Source: Tieghemiomyces parasiticus (taxonomy: Eukaryota; Kickxellomycota; Dimargaritomycetes; Dimargaritales; Dimargaritaceae). From it: DNA of 63,542 nucleotides. The DNA is taken from assembly GCA_027575765.1 (NCBI GenBank), contig JANBPT010000165.1, positions 1-63,542 of the forward strand, written 5' to 3'. Every line of letters starts with the position of its first letter. The stretch's first letter is position 1. The notes beneath the pieces are model-generated. The model was not told where the DNA came from. It ran no database searches and saw only the letters and a list, made by a program, of their open reading frames with translations. This document shows positions 8,480 to 18,950 of the stretch, piece by piece. A program made the translations under genes and the position numbers.

Positions 8480-11400
8480 CTAATCAGTCAACGGGAACAC
8501 GGCGGTATAGTCATCACGGTACGAGTATAACCACACGAACGGACACTGTGGGTAAGTGACTCGCTGCTGAGCGATAGCCTCGACGAGTTGTCGGAGGTAG
8601 TCTCGCTGGTGGGCCGAGCACAGGTCCAGGCCACGTTTCAGCCCGTCTTCGGTGAGGAGGTTGCACCAGACCAGTCGACGCAGGACGGCGACGCCAAGGT
8701 CCACAGCTAGGACGGGGACCCCGGCCGTTGACCCTGCTCCACCTACCCCACTACCCTTCCGGCCGGACGACCCGTGACCACCCGGATGGTGGTGATGATG
8801 ATGATGATGATGACCGCTTCCCCCGCTACCGCCCCCGCCGCTATTTGTCCCGGAAGGGGACGGGGCGGTGGCCTCGCGGACCCGCTGGAGGGCCCGGTCG
8901 GCGATGATCTGGCGCTGACGTTCCTTCATACGGAACCGGCCAGTTCCGGGTATGACATCCACATCGAAAGACACGGCCGTCACTGACGAGGAGGCCGCGG
9001 AGGCCGACTGGGGATGGCCGTGATCCGAGACCGTTGGGCCGGCGGCGGCCGTGTGGGCGCTTTCGTAGCGTGGGGTCACCGCCAGATCGCTAAACTCGGC
9101 GGGGCCCGGGCCAGTGTGGAGGGCGCCGCGGCGTGGTTTGACCTCGTGGAGCTGGAGATCGAACCGCTGCTGTTCGTGGATCTCGGACGCTAGATACTGG
9201 GGGAGATCCGCCCGGGTGACTTCCTCCTCGGTCCGCCGGATGAGATTGCGGACCTTAATGACGAGGTCAGCCGGGGTGTCCGGTGGACCTTCGAGGGATC
9301 GACTGCGACGAACATCCGGGAGGAGTACCTGGCGACCCGCCCCGTAGCCTATTGAGGCGATCCCCGTCCCACCGCTGTCACTACTGCCGCCGCCCGTGCC
9401 GTGCACATACCGTGTCCCGCCGCCCGCCGCGGTGCCACCGGTGGAATGCGGCTTCCGGACACGCCGACTGGACCCCACGGGCCACTCGGCATGGTCGGGG
9501 GCAGTCTTCAATTTGAGGTTGACGATCCAGTTAATGCCCTGGTTGATGCAGATGCGGGCGACCATCTCGGCGGTGGTGGCATCGTTATCGTCATAGAGGA
9601 AATCCGTCCGAATATTGTGCAGCCACAATTCCTGGGCGACCGCAATCCTCTCGGCCAGCAGGGCGCGACCGAAGGAGGCGATGGCCACGTCGCAACGTTT
9701 GCGGGACCACAGCCCAAAGCTAGGCGGAACGCTCTCCTGGCGGCGGGACAGGGATCGCAGGACATTGGATTGGTAATCCGCCACCTCTAGGATCAGCTTC
9801 TGGACCGCAATATTCACTCCGGCGGCCGCAACCACCGCACCGGGGCGTCCCGCATTGCTCGTTGTGGGACCCATGAAGGATTGCACCAACCGATCGTAGC
9901 GACCACCCGTGGCCAATACCTCGCGCTTTTTACCGTCCGACACCAGCTGGAAGAAAAAGTGGCCGCGGTAGTAGTGGTAGTTATTGACAAGGAGCGGCGC
10001 GTAGACCAGTCGGTGGCGAAGCCGGAACAGGCGCAAGGTAGCCTCGAGGCGGGCCAAGTCGTCGAGGGCCTCAAAGGCCGTCGCCCGTTGGCGCGGGTCG
10101 GTGAGCGTGCCGGCGACGAGGTCACGGATGGTAGCCAGGTCACCCCGCACGTCCAGCCGTTCCAGGACGTCTAGGGCGGAGCGTGGGAGGTTGAGCTGGG
10201 TCATGAGGTTCTGACGGACCTGGGCCAGGGACTGCGACACGCCCAGCTGGCGGAGGAAGGAGCAGGCCGTGCGCCGGTGCTCCTCGGGCACGCCAATGTG
10301 ATCGAGGACGGCCTCCAACAGCCCACTATGGCTGACCAAAAACACGAGGGACTTGGTACGATACATGGGTAGGTCAGCAAACACCTCGTCCACCACCTGG
10401 ACTACCTCAGCCCCACCCACGGGGTTGGCCGGATGGGACCACACGCTGTCAAAGTCCACCTCGTACATTTGGCGGGGCTGGCCGCCGACCGGATTGGCCT
10501 TGTAGATCTTGTCGAAGCTGAATCGTTTCAGCTCCGATAGTTTGGTGCGTGCCACGTAGCGGGCGAACGGGAGCGTTAGGTCGTAGGGCAGTTGCACCAG
10601 CGTGCCCGTGGAGTCCATCACGCACACCGGGCGCTGGAACTGGTCAAACACGTCCAGCTTGGGCATGAGGTGCGGGGTGCACACCTCGACGGCGCCGTGC
10701 CGCCGAAAGACCCGGGTGAGGTAGTCGTGGACGCGGTCATAGTACACTGAATTGGTGTGCTCTAGGTGGGCCACGTCCGAGTTGAAATCATAGGTGAAGT
10801 CCTTGGGTCGGTCCGGATACTGGTCAAAGAGGGCCGACATAAGGCGGTTGTAGTAGGGGGTGCTGGGGTTGGCGATGGTCCGGACGCACTCCTGAATGTA
10901 GTCGTCTTCCATGCGCGGCGGGAGCAGTTCGCTCTGGTAGAGCTCCAAACTGGTGGGCCGCCGTCGGGGTTCGTGGTGCAGCAGCCAGGTGATCACGCGG
11001 CGCTGGTTGGCCAAGGGTCCGTCAGGGAACTCGCGCGGGAAGGCCACCTCGGGCCGCCGCAGGTCGTTGAGTACCTTGGCCCGCTCCATGCCCGTGCGCA
11101 GCGGATAGATCATCTCAAAGAAGATGATGCCCAGCGAGTACATGTCGACCTTCTGGTTGTAGCGGGTGCCGGTCGTCCCGGTTTCGCCGCGTGCCGCGGC
11201 TGCCACCTCGGGCGCCACGTACAGGGCGGTCCCCACGTCGGCGGTGAGCGAGTCGTCCAGCCCGCGATGGTCCAGGTGATGTGGCCTGGCCCGGGCGACC
11301 GGGTCAGCATGGGCCAGGTTGGAAGTGGCCAGCCCAAAGTCGCCAATTTTGACGTCGCCATTAGCGTCCAAAAACAGGTTGCTGGGTTTCAGGTCGCGGT

Positions 11401-14400
11401 GGATCATCCCCTGGGCATGAATGTAGACCAGCCCTTCCAAGATCTGTCGGAACAGACGCCAGGCCTCGTCAAGCCCTAGCCCATGGTTCATGGCGTCACG
11501 CATGGTGCTCTTCTCGCAATACTCCATCTGGATGTACAGGGTCCGGTAGGCCCGTCGCCCGCGACGCGGTGCCGACGATGAGGCGCCGCCCGCCGAGGCA
11601 GAGCTACGCGTGGAGGATGGCGGGCGCCGCCGGGGCGGGCGCCGTGGAGACACTGAGTGGCCAAAGTCGACGCCCAGGGAGCTGACCGGTGAGGCGGGCG
11701 GAGACGGGCGACCAGCGACTGCGGATGACTGAGAAGAGGAGGAGGAAAGCGGGCCGGCCCCGCCTGGTAAGGAGGTGTGGGAGGTGGAGGCCGAGAGAGA
11801 TGGTAGCAGGTCACGACCTGCGGCCGGGGACCCGGGCGAGACCGCGAAGAATTTGGAGGTGGAACACGTCGGTTGACCGGCCGCATGGTCGGCACTGTCA
11901 CTGCTGGTGTCGGACGCCGAGGGGGAGGATACGGTGACCCGGAGGGCTGAGAAGGATGGACGGCTGGGGACGGTGGTTCGGGAACGTACTGGGCGTCGGC
12001 TGCTGTCGGCATCCGTGTCGGAGTCGGAACAAGATGACGGCAGGGTAGACTTCGTATACTCCCCGCCAATGCGACCAAAGTGAATCCCACCCCGGCTCCG
12101 ACTCCGGGACTCATCCACGAACAGGAGGTCGTTGTGAAAGGAGGTATTGGGAATACCATCCTCACCGTGGCTTGCCTCCTCGGTCTCGTCGGTCGTGTAT
12201 TCAGAGGACGAGAACTCCGAGTCGGAACCCGGGCCCGATCGCCCACCGCCGTCGCCGTCCTCGAACCACGTGGTGTAGTACCGAACGACGTACTCGTGGT
12301 GCAGACGAGATAGGGTGGTGACCTCGCGTAGAATCTTGCGGTTAGTCTCGACGTCGCGCGGGTCCAGGCGGATCTTCTTAATAGCGTAGTACCGGTCGTC
12401 GAGTCGGTTACGGGCCTTGACCACTTCGCCAAACCCGCCTTTTCCCAGAAACTCAATCTCCTCGAAGTCTGCCCGGTACCGCGAGAGCGGGCTCCGCGGC
12501 CGGGACGAGGTGCTAGCACGCCGATGGAGTGGAACAGGCGGCTGGTACGCCAGGCCGGCTGCGGTGAGTCGTGCCAAGGAAGTTTTGGCAGCCACTGAGG
12601 GGGGTGGCGCACCAGTGGAGGTGGTGGGGTGCCTCGCCGCGGCGTGACGCGGGAAGTCGCGGTCGGTGTCGTAGCCAGCCAAGGGTGAGGACGAGCGGGT
12701 TGGGCCACCCAGCAGGTAGAGCGCGGGAATACGTTCGCCACCCTCGCCCTCCTCGCCCGTCTCACGGAAGAACGGATCGGCCAATAGCTCGAGGGCCGTC
12801 GGGCGCTGACGCGGATCGCGAGCCAGAGCCCGGTCCAGGGCCGCTACCATGGGTTCGGGAACCTGCCCCGGTAGGGTTCGAAGGCAGGCCTCAGGGGATC
12901 CAAGCCGGATCACGGCGTCAGAGCCCAATAGCATGTGGAGCGCAGCCACACCCAGATCATACAGGTCGCATTTCTTGCCCGGCTGGACGGCGGGTTCAGC
13001 CGAGCCGGATGGGCTGTCCGAGGCTTCATGACCGTCGAATGGAAACTGCCGGTTCATGGTGGACAGAGTGAAGAGGTACCCGATGAACATGAGCTTGGCC
13101 ACGCGGGTGTGGCGTTCGTCGGTGGTCAGGAGAATGGTTTGGCAGCTGAGGGCACGGTGGACGAAGCCACTGGCGTGCAAATAGACAAGGCCGTACAGCA
13201 GCTGTTTGAGGTAATGCTTGGCCTGGACCCAAGAAAGCGGTCCGCACGTCCGGAGCGCGTGGGCCAGGGTGAAGCCGTTGTCGATTGATTCCGAGAGCAC
13301 GCAGACCGATGGGTAGGGCTCGGTGGGAGGAGGGGATCGGCCAGTCGAGTCATGCTGGTGGTTGACCGCCGGCGTGGTCCGGGCACGGGCCATGCCACGA
13401 GCGGGGGTCTCTGGCGGAGGGGCGGCCTGGAGGTTCAGCGCCGTGGTATCCGTACGCTGGATGATCTGGCAGTCCAACGTGGCCACCACGGCCTCGTGGT
13501 GTAAAAGTTTCAACCGCTCGATCTCCTTAACTAGTTTGGTGAGGCGCTTGGCCCCCACCGTCGTGCGGTAGTACGGGTGGTGGAAGGCCAGCTGGTGTAG
13601 GGTTACCGGGAGCTGAGACGCGGATGGGGGCTCGGCTTGGCCCAGGAGCGAGGACGGCGCACCACCGCCGTGGCGAGGGCGGCCTGGGGTCGATCCGAAT
13701 GCCAAGGTCGGGTGACCCGTATGCGCACCGCTGGACATGGGGAGGGCGGTGGCCGAACAGAGGGAGCCAATCCCAGCGAACGGACGGGGCGGGGCGCAGG
13801 CCAGGTGGCGGTAGACGCCGCCCCGAGGGTCTTCGGGAACTAGGAGGGCTGGTTCAGGGAGAACGACCAGGGGCCGCCAGTTCAAGGGCAGATGGGCAGA
13901 GGCTAGCAACTGGGCGACAGTGTCAGGATCGTCGGCAGAACCTTTCCTCGTTTGCCCAACAGTCGACATGTCCCCTCCGATCATACCGGGCCCGGAATTG
14001 GCCGCATACTGCCGCTGCCTTTGCCGTTCCTGCCACATAATGCTGCGCTTGTGATCGAGCTCTTCGTTGATCCGGCGCTCGAGGTCCCGGCTGGCAAGCA
14101 ACTGAGCCTCGGCGGCAGCCTGACGCTGCCGGTACCGTTCGGCCTCGGCCTGGACCTGCTCCGCTTGCAGCTCCTGCTCTGTGCGCTGCACCATAGCTTG
14201 GTACGACGAGGCGGCGGCAGCGGGCTTGTTAGGGTCTGGGAGGGCGGCGTGGTGGGTGGTGATGTACTCCTGGACGGCATTGGCGAGCTCAAAGATCATC
14301 TCGCTGCCCAGCGAGGTGGTGAGGGTGGAGTCAATGAGGACGGCCAGGTCCCGTTCCTGGTCGGGTTCGAGGCCCCGGGCGGCTGCGATGCTGACGACGG

Positions 14401-14635
14401 GCGGTTTGCGTGGGTAGAGCTTGGTGAAGCGCACCTGCAAGACGACGCTAACCTTCTGCTGGAGGGCTGGCTCGAGCGGACGCAGCGTGAGACGGAACTC
14501 CGGGGCGGGCGAGGCGATCTTCCAGACGCCGGCGGCCTCCACCCGCTCGTAGTCCTGCATGTATATGGCCTCTAGGGCGGCCAGTTCGTTGGCCTGCAGC
14601 TCCTGGAGCTCGCCCATGGACAAGTCGTCGGCCAT
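8480..14635 (-). CDS. GCN2: eIF2-alpha kinase Gcn2
   Basis: This intronless frame encodes 2051 residues from ATG 14635; the longer frame begins at TTG and is not used. Domain order is that of Gcn2: an RWD domain (~1-125) that binds Gcn1, a charged coiled stretch, a pseudokinase (~340-620), the kinase (~720-1235), a histidyl-tRNA-synthetase-like domain (~1240-1700, with GGRYDRL near 1582) and a C-terminal dimerisation and ribosome-binding region. The kinase has GKGGFGEV, the lysine in YAIKKI, HRDLKPSN (~1078) and DFGLA (~1100), so it should be active. A Ser/Asp-rich insert of roughly 240 residues splits the N-lobe, longer than in yeast Gcn2 as I know it. A run of nine histidines lies near residue 1945. 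Gcn2 senses uncharged tRNA and phosphorylates eIF2-alpha, in the cytosol. Upstream CCAAT boxes suggest normal promoter structure. Confidence 0.97.
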   Translation of the reverse strand: MADDLSMGELQELQANELAALEAIYMQDYERVEAAGVWKIASPAPEFRLTLRPLEPALQQKVSVVLQVRFTKLYPRKPPVVSIAAARGLEPDQERDLAVLIDSTLTTSLGSEMIFELANAVQEYITTHHAALPDPNKPAAAASSYQAMVQRTEQELQAEQVQAEAERYRQRQAAAEAQLLASRDLERRINEELDHKRSIMWQERQRQRQYAANSGPGMIGGDMSTVGQTRKGSADDPDTVAQLLASAHLPLNWRPLVVLPEPALLVPEDPRGGVYRHLACAPPRPFAGIGSLCSATALPMSSGAHTGHPTLAFGSTPGRPRHGGGAPSSLLGQAEPPSASQLPVTLHQLAFHHPYYRTTVGAKRLTKLVKEIERLKLLHHEAVVATLDCQIIQRTDTTALNLQAAPPPETPARGMARARTTPAVNHQHDSTGRSPPPTEPYPSVCVLSESIDNGFTLAHALRTCGPLSWVQAKHYLKQLLYGLVYLHASGFVHRALSCQTILLTTDERHTRVAKLMFIGYLFTLSTMNRQFPFDGHEASDSPSGSAEPAVQPGKKCDLYDLGVAALHMLLGSDAVIRLGSPEACLRTLPGQVPEPMVAALDRALARDPRQRPTALELLADPFFRETGEEGEGGERIPALYLLGGPTRSSSPLAGYDTDRDFPRHAAARHPTTSTGAPPPSVAAKTSLARLTAAGLAYQPPVPLHRRASTSSRPRSPLSRYRADFEEIEFLGKGGFGEVVKARNRLDDRYYAIKKIRLDPRDVETNRKILREVTTLSRLHHEYVVRYYTTWFEDGDGGGRSGPGSDSEFSSSEYTTDETEEASHGEDGIPNTSFHNDLLFVDESRSRSRGGIHFGRIGGEYTKSTLPSSCSDSDTDADSSRRPVRSRTTVPSRPSFSALRVTVSSPSASDTSSDSADHAAGQPTCSTSKFFAVSPGSPAAGRDLLPSLSASTSHTSLPGGAGPLSSSSSQSSAVAGRPSPPASPVSSLGVDFGHSVSPRRPPRRRPPSSTRSSASAGGASSSAPRRGRRAYRTLYIQMEYCEKSTMRDAMNHGLGLDEAWRLFRQILEGLVYIHAQGMIHRDLKPSNLFLDANGDVKIGDFGLATSNLAHADPVARARPHHLDHRGLDDSLTADVGTALYVAPEVAAAARGETGTTGTRYNQKVDMYSLGIIFFEMIYPLRTGMERAKVLNDLRRPEVAFPREFPDGPLANQRRVITWLLHHEPRRRPTSLELYQSELLPPRMEDDYIQECVRTIANPSTPYYNRLMSALFDQYPDRPKDFTYDFNSDVAHLEHTNSVYYDRVHDYLTRVFRRHGAVEVCTPHLMPKLDVFDQFQRPVCVMDSTGTLVQLPYDLTLPFARYVARTKLSELKRFSFDKIYKANPVGGQPRQMYEVDFDSVWSHPANPVGGAEVVQVVDEVFADLPMYRTKSLVFLVSHSGLLEAVLDHIGVPEEHRRTACSFLRQLGVSQSLAQVRQNLMTQLNLPRSALDVLERLDVRGDLATIRDLVAGTLTDPRQRATAFEALDDLARLEATLRLFRLRHRLVYAPLLVNNYHYYRGHFFFQLVSDGKKREVLATGGRYDRLVQSFMGPTTSNAGRPGAVVAAAGVNIAVQKLILEVADYQSNVLRSLSRRQESVPPSFGLWSRKRCDVAIASFGRALLAERIAVAQELWLHNIRTDFLYDDNDATTAEMVARICINQGINWIVNLKLKTAPDHAEWPVGSSRRVRKPHSTGGTAAGGGTRYVHGTGGGSSDSGGTGIASIGYGAGRQVLLPDVRRSRSLEGPPDTPADLVIKVRNLIRRTEEEVTRADLPQYLASEIHEQQRFDLQLHEVKPRRGALHTGPGPAEFSDLAVTPRYESAHTAAAGPTVSDHGHPQSASAASSSVTAVSFDVDVIPGTGRFRMKERQRQIIADRALQRVREATAPSPSGTNSGGGGSGGSGHHHHHHHHHPGGHGSSGRKGSGVGGAGSTAGVPVLAVDLGVAVLRRLVWCNLLTEDGLKRGLDLCSAHQRDYLRQLVEAIAQQRVTYPQCPFVWLYSYRDDYTAVFPLTD

Positions 14636-15937
14636 AGGGTCGGCAGGCCGGGCGCGCGCGGGAATAGCAAATGTGGCAGGGTGACCGTGGCGGAGTGGTG
14701 AAGTATGAAGGTGAATGAGGAACGGCAGATCAAGCGCCGGGCGGACGTGACGAAGGCCACTGGCAGGGTCTGGGGAGGGCAGGCAGTGGCGAGGGGAGCA
14801 GGCTGGAATCGGGCACGGCCGATGGGGACAACCAGTAGCGAGACGGGATGAGTTGGGCGGCCGAAATGCTGGTGGCTGCAAGGCCCGGCCGAGTTAGCGG
14901 GGTGGGTTTGCCAAAAAAAAAAAGCGAAGGGGAGAGAGAAGAGAGCGGAGCCTAGTCAGCAGCAGTAGGCGGGCGTCAGGAAGGCGGACGGGTGTGATGC
15001 ATGTGCCGGGGTGGCGTGCTCGTCTTGGTATGTGGCAGCATATCACCGATTGGGCACCGCTGACTATTCTAGCCGGTGCCACAGCAGCGCGGCACAGAGA
15101 GGCACTAAGCACCAGGCGACCTGAAACGCCGGAGGACTGTCTAGCGCAATGTGGCACGGCACAGGCCCCCTCCCATCGCTTGTCCTCCCTGAATTCCCGC
15201 CACCGTGGGAGTGTGTAGGGGTGGCATTAGGGCAAGGGCCCGCCCTGGCAGGACCGACCAGTGGCAAGCGACCTCGTTGGCGGGGGAGCAGTTGTAAATT
15301 GCCAGGCCCTATCCTGATTGGCCACGGTCACGGCCTAAGGTGCAACATACCGCCGGGCCACATGCGCACCTGCGCAACGCAGGCCGGGGCCGCTGATGGA
15401 GAGCAAGGTCCATGCGCATCCCAGGGGCGCCCTCTGCACGATACTTGCGTTAACGCCGAGCCAGGAGATCAGAATGATAAACGGACGGTGGCGCGTGCAC
15501 CACGCTGGGAGTCGGCCCTCCATGCAGCGGATGGCAGTGAGCGGCGGATCGGGAAGATTGTAGAGGCGAGGAGAGTGCCGCTATTGCGCCAGGCACTACG
15601 CCCAATAGCCCCATGTTTGGTGATCTGCCTCCCGAAGCCGATAGTCTGAATGCCAGCTAGATACCCGTTCGGGCACCAGTTATAATTGTCCGGGCTTCCA
15701 AACAACCTGTATGTGTTCTCGGCCCTTGTTTAACGCTGCACGGTATGCAGAACCAAGTAGCCGAGGGGCCGTGACCGCTACGGCTGGGCATTGCAATAAC
15801 CTTACCGCATCCAGCGCGGCCATTCGTACTCCCTCCGCCAGGACTCCACCCTGGCCCCAGTAAATTGCTACACATATTTTTATTTTCCATGATTATAGGC
15901 CCACACGCCTTGGTTCAAAGAAAGCACTCTTACACGG
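14636..15937. other. GCN2 upstream region and TRAP1 3' region
   Basis: GCN2 and TRAP1 are both on the minus strand, so this 1.3 kb holds the GCN2 promoter and leader. An A11 run (14913-14923; T11 on the sense strand) and two reverse-oriented CCAAT boxes (15049-15053 and 15317-15321) are visible. A 166-codon plus-strand frame (15149-15649) has no recognisable content and is probably a GC-rich chance frame. Confidence 0.5.
15317..15321 (-). promoter_or_regulatory. CCAAT box upstream of GCN2
   Basis: CCAAT on the minus strand sits in CTGATTGGCC, with a second copy at 15049-15053. Both are in sense orientation to GCN2. Function is inferred from the motif alone. Confidence 0.35.
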
Positions 15938-18307
15938 CTACTCCACCTTTTCGCCTTCGACCACAGGAATGGGTTTATCATCGCCCTCGACCTTAGTGGC
16001 CTCGGGGGCCTTGCTATCCCCGCCGTCCTTCGGCTTCCCGGCGGCATCAACCACGAGCGATTCGAGAAGCTGGTTCAGCCGGGGCACCATGGTTATGGGG
16101 TCGTTCAAGGCACCAGCCATCAGCATGGCGTTATCGAGGACCTGGGCGGCGACCCGGCGGGCCAGAGCCGGCTGGGACTGGGTGAGGGCGTAGAGGCCGC
16201 AGATCACCGGGTGCGTCGGGTTGACCTCGAGGGTGACCATCTCGGGGACTACGGGCATGTGCCCGCCCTCGCCGTGGCGCATCATCGCCTTGAGGATCTG
16301 GCGCATGGCCTTGCTCTGGTGGTCGACCACAACGGCCGGGTGCGAGACCAGGCGCTCACTGGCCTTGACTTCCTTGACCTGCTGGTTGCCTAGCTCCCGT
16401 ACCATCCACGCTGCGAGGTCAGTCACCTGGTCCTTGTCCAACCGATCGGGGATGATGCCGGCGGCCCGGGCGGCCTCGGTGGCGGCTCCGGCCGCAACGG
16501 ACTCAGCGTCCTTCTGGTCCTCCTTGTCGGTAGCTTTGGCATCTTCCCCAGTCCCACTGGCTTTCTTGAGCGACTTGAGGAGCGACTCGGCCTGGGAAGT
16601 ATCGATGGACACTAGGATAAAGTCTTTAAATTTACCAACCTGGTTGAACAGGATGGTATCGAACTCGTCGTACAAAAAGAGGACTTCTACGTTGTGTCGC
16701 TGGAAGGCCTCGAGGTAGGCGTTGGTCTTGGCCGTGGCGCGGTTCGACGCCTCTAGGTAGAAAATGACCTTGGGCGCGTCGGTGCCCGTGGGGGCGCGGG
16801 CAATGTAGTCGCCGAGGGTGGTAGGCTTGGCATCGGTTCCAGCTGATGACGGGAACCGCAGAAGGTCGAGGAGGTCGTTGGCGTGTTCGGGCTCCTGGAG
16901 GGCACCTTCCTTGAGGTAGGAGCCGAACTGCGCCAAAAACTTTCCGAACGCCTCCGGGTCGTACTTGCTCTCACTCTTGAACCACTTAAGCACGCGACCG
17001 GTGATCGTCTCGCGCAGCCGGCGGATAAGGGCGCCGTCTTGGAGGAGCTCACGGGACAGGTTAAGCGGAATGTCCTCCGAGTCGACCACTCCGCGCAGGA
17101 AGCGCAAGTAAGACGGCAGGATGCGGTCCGAGTTTGCCTGGATCAGGACCGAGCGCGAGTACAGGTTGACCCCGGGCTTGGTCTGGCTAAGCAGGGCAGA
17201 CTCGGGGTTGGACTCAGGGACGTAGAGAATGCTGCGGATGGCCAGCGGCGCGTCGGTGTTATAATGCAGGTGGTACATGAACTTGCCGTGGTCGTGGGCA
17301 CTCGGACCGCTGGCCAGGTAGCGGTAGAGGTTAAGGTACTCCTCGTCGGTCACGCTGCCCTTGGACTTCTTCCACAGGGCCTCGACGGTGTTTACCGGCT
17401 CGCCATTGAGCTTGACCGGGAACCCAACGAACCCGCTGTACTTGTTGACGATCTCGCGGATGCGCTCGGCGCGTTCAAACTCGTGGCCGTTGTCACGCAG
17501 GGTGATGACAATCTTGGTCCCCACCGCCACGCCCTCGGCTTCAGCGATGGTATAGGATCCCAGGCCGTCCGAGCGCCAGCAGTACCCCGGGGACCCCGGG
17601 GTGGCCGACCGGGTGTACACTGTAATCTGGTCACCCACCATGAAGGCCGAGTAGAAGCCCACGCCAAACTGGCCAATGATACGGTCCTTGGCGGACTCGG
17701 ACCCAGCGTGCTGCTTGATGAACTGCTTCGAGCCCGAGTGGGCGATGGTGCCCAGGTTGGTCTCCAATTCTTCGCGGGTCATTCCGATCCCGGAGTCCTG
17801 GATGGTGAAGGTGTGGTTACCCGGGTCCGTGTACAGGTTGATCTCCAGGGGCTGGTTAGCGATAACGTTGGCGCCATCCACCAACTGGGTGTGGCGCAGT
17901 TTTTCTAAAGCATCGGCGGCGTTGGATACCAGTTCGCGAACGAACACCTCCCGTTCCGAGTAGAGAGAGTGGGCCACGATGTCCAGGAGCTGACGGGTCT
18001 CGGCCTTGAACTCGTGAGTCTCGGCCGGACCAACCTCCTTCTCGGGCTCACGCGCCGCGGCAGTCGTGCTGCTAGTAGTGGTCTCGGCTTCGGTGGAGGT
18101 GGTCTCGGCCTCGGGCGCCTTAGGATCTGTCGTGTATGTCCGAGCCAGGCCAGCAGAGGAAAGGCGAGGCAGGGTGGCGGTCGATGACCGCGACATTGGC
18201 GATGCGCGCTTTAGGGCCGGGGCGGCGGAAGAACCGGTGCGCAAGGACCGGGCAACCAGGCGGCCGTAGGCGCCAAGGGTCGAGGAGGCGGTGCGGGCGC
18301 GGAACAT
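15938..18307 (-). CDS. TRAP1: Mitochondrial Hsp90 chaperone TRAP1
   Basis: The frame from ATG 18307 encodes 789 residues; the upstream frame begins at TTG. The N-terminus (MFRARTASSTLGAYGRLVAR) is Arg/Ser-rich and acid-free, a matrix presequence, followed by an unstructured Ser/Thr/Glu linker. The GHKL ATPase domain begins near residue 100: REVFVRELVSNAADAL carries the catalytic Glu and the Mg-binding Asn, DSGIGMT and GQFGVGFYSAF form the ATP lid and glycine motifs. Middle and C-terminal dimerisation domains follow. There is no charged linker and no MEEVD tail, which separates it from cytosolic Hsp90. TRAP1 is an ATP-driven chaperone of the matrix. Yeasts lack it, so its presence is a lineage marker. 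It is divergent with FMT1, another mitochondrial gene, across a 643-base spacer. Confidence 0.95.
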   Translation of the reverse strand: MFRARTASSTLGAYGRLVARSLRTGSSAAPALKRASPMSRSSTATLPRLSSAGLARTYTTDPKAPEAETTSTEAETTTSSTTAAAREPEKEVGPAETHEFKAETRQLLDIVAHSLYSEREVFVRELVSNAADALEKLRHTQLVDGANVIANQPLEINLYTDPGNHTFTIQDSGIGMTREELETNLGTIAHSGSKQFIKQHAGSESAKDRIIGQFGVGFYSAFMVGDQITVYTRSATPGSPGYCWRSDGLGSYTIAEAEGVAVGTKIVITLRDNGHEFERAERIREIVNKYSGFVGFPVKLNGEPVNTVEALWKKSKGSVTDEEYLNLYRYLASGPSAHDHGKFMYHLHYNTDAPLAIRSILYVPESNPESALLSQTKPGVNLYSRSVLIQANSDRILPSYLRFLRGVVDSEDIPLNLSRELLQDGALIRRLRETITGRVLKWFKSESKYDPEAFGKFLAQFGSYLKEGALQEPEHANDLLDLLRFPSSAGTDAKPTTLGDYIARAPTGTDAPKVIFYLEASNRATAKTNAYLEAFQRHNVEVLFLYDEFDTILFNQVGKFKDFILVSIDTSQAESLLKSLKKASGTGEDAKATDKEDQKDAESVAAGAATEAARAAGIIPDRLDKDQVTDLAAWMVRELGNQQVKEVKASERLVSHPAVVVDHQSKAMRQILKAMMRHGEGGHMPVVPEMVTLEVNPTHPVICGLYALTQSQPALARRVAAQVLDNAMLMAGALNDPITMVPRLNQLLESLVVDAAGKPKDGGDSKAPEATKVEGDDKPIPVVEGEKVE

Positions 18308-18950
18308 TGCGAGTAAAATGAGGTTGTTGGTCAAAGGAATCGATAATACGCTAGAGTAGACGGCGAATAAAGCGCAAGAACCTAGGTTGCTGTGAATTCA
18401 CGAATGTGAGTAGAAAAAAGAAAAAGAAAATAGCGACGGTTGGAGAGTATCCAAGGAGTAGCTGGCAAACGGACTTCGCTTTGGGTGGTAACGTTGACAC
18501 TCGAAGGCGCTAGCAAGAGGGGAAAAAAAGTTAGTTTGGAACCATATGGGGACGACCCTATCACCCAATTCGATGGCAGCCGCAGCCGCCCGCCAGCCAA
18601 TAAGTGTATAATTATGCCCTAGACCGACCAGAAGGATCTAGTAACATAGAATTACCCGCTAATGCACACATCCAGTAGAAATTCGTTCGTCCACCGGGCT
18701 TCTCGCTCCTAAACTGGGGCTCGGGCCTATCCCATGTGACCAACATTAGGATGCAGAACAAGACGGGCCTACTGGTCGCCTTGTAACTAAATGCGAGGAG
18801 GTGAAGGGCATTGTATCCCCTCAGGCGTGGCACGGCTTCCAAAAAGTTGGGGGCTATTGGCTCAGCTAAACTGGTTGAGGCTAGGTCAGGGCGCCTCGTT
18901 GCTGATTAGCTCATTCGCCACGATACTGTTTCTGCACTTCATTCCCCAAC
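18308..18950. other. Divergent TRAP1/FMT1 promoter region
   Basis: Both flanking genes start outward from this 643-base spacer. A CCAAT box lies at 18597-18601. Open frames inside it are short and unrecognisable. Confidence 0.5.

Noticed and set aside
11488..12765. 425-codon minus-strand frame overlapping the GCN2 kinase
   Set aside because: It is the +1 shadow of the same strand, made of Pro/Arg/Ser repeats typical of shifted GC-rich codons.
13952..14575. 207-codon open frame on the plus strand inside GCN2, and others like it (for example 16883-17908)
   Set aside because: They are antisense shadows of the GC-rich GCN2 and TRAP1 genes; they lack domains and the sense frames are unambiguous.
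15149..15649. 166-codon plus-strand frame between GCN2 and TRAP1
   Set aside because: Gly/Pro/Arg-rich composition without domains, lying in the GCN2 promoter region; likely chance in GC-rich DNA.
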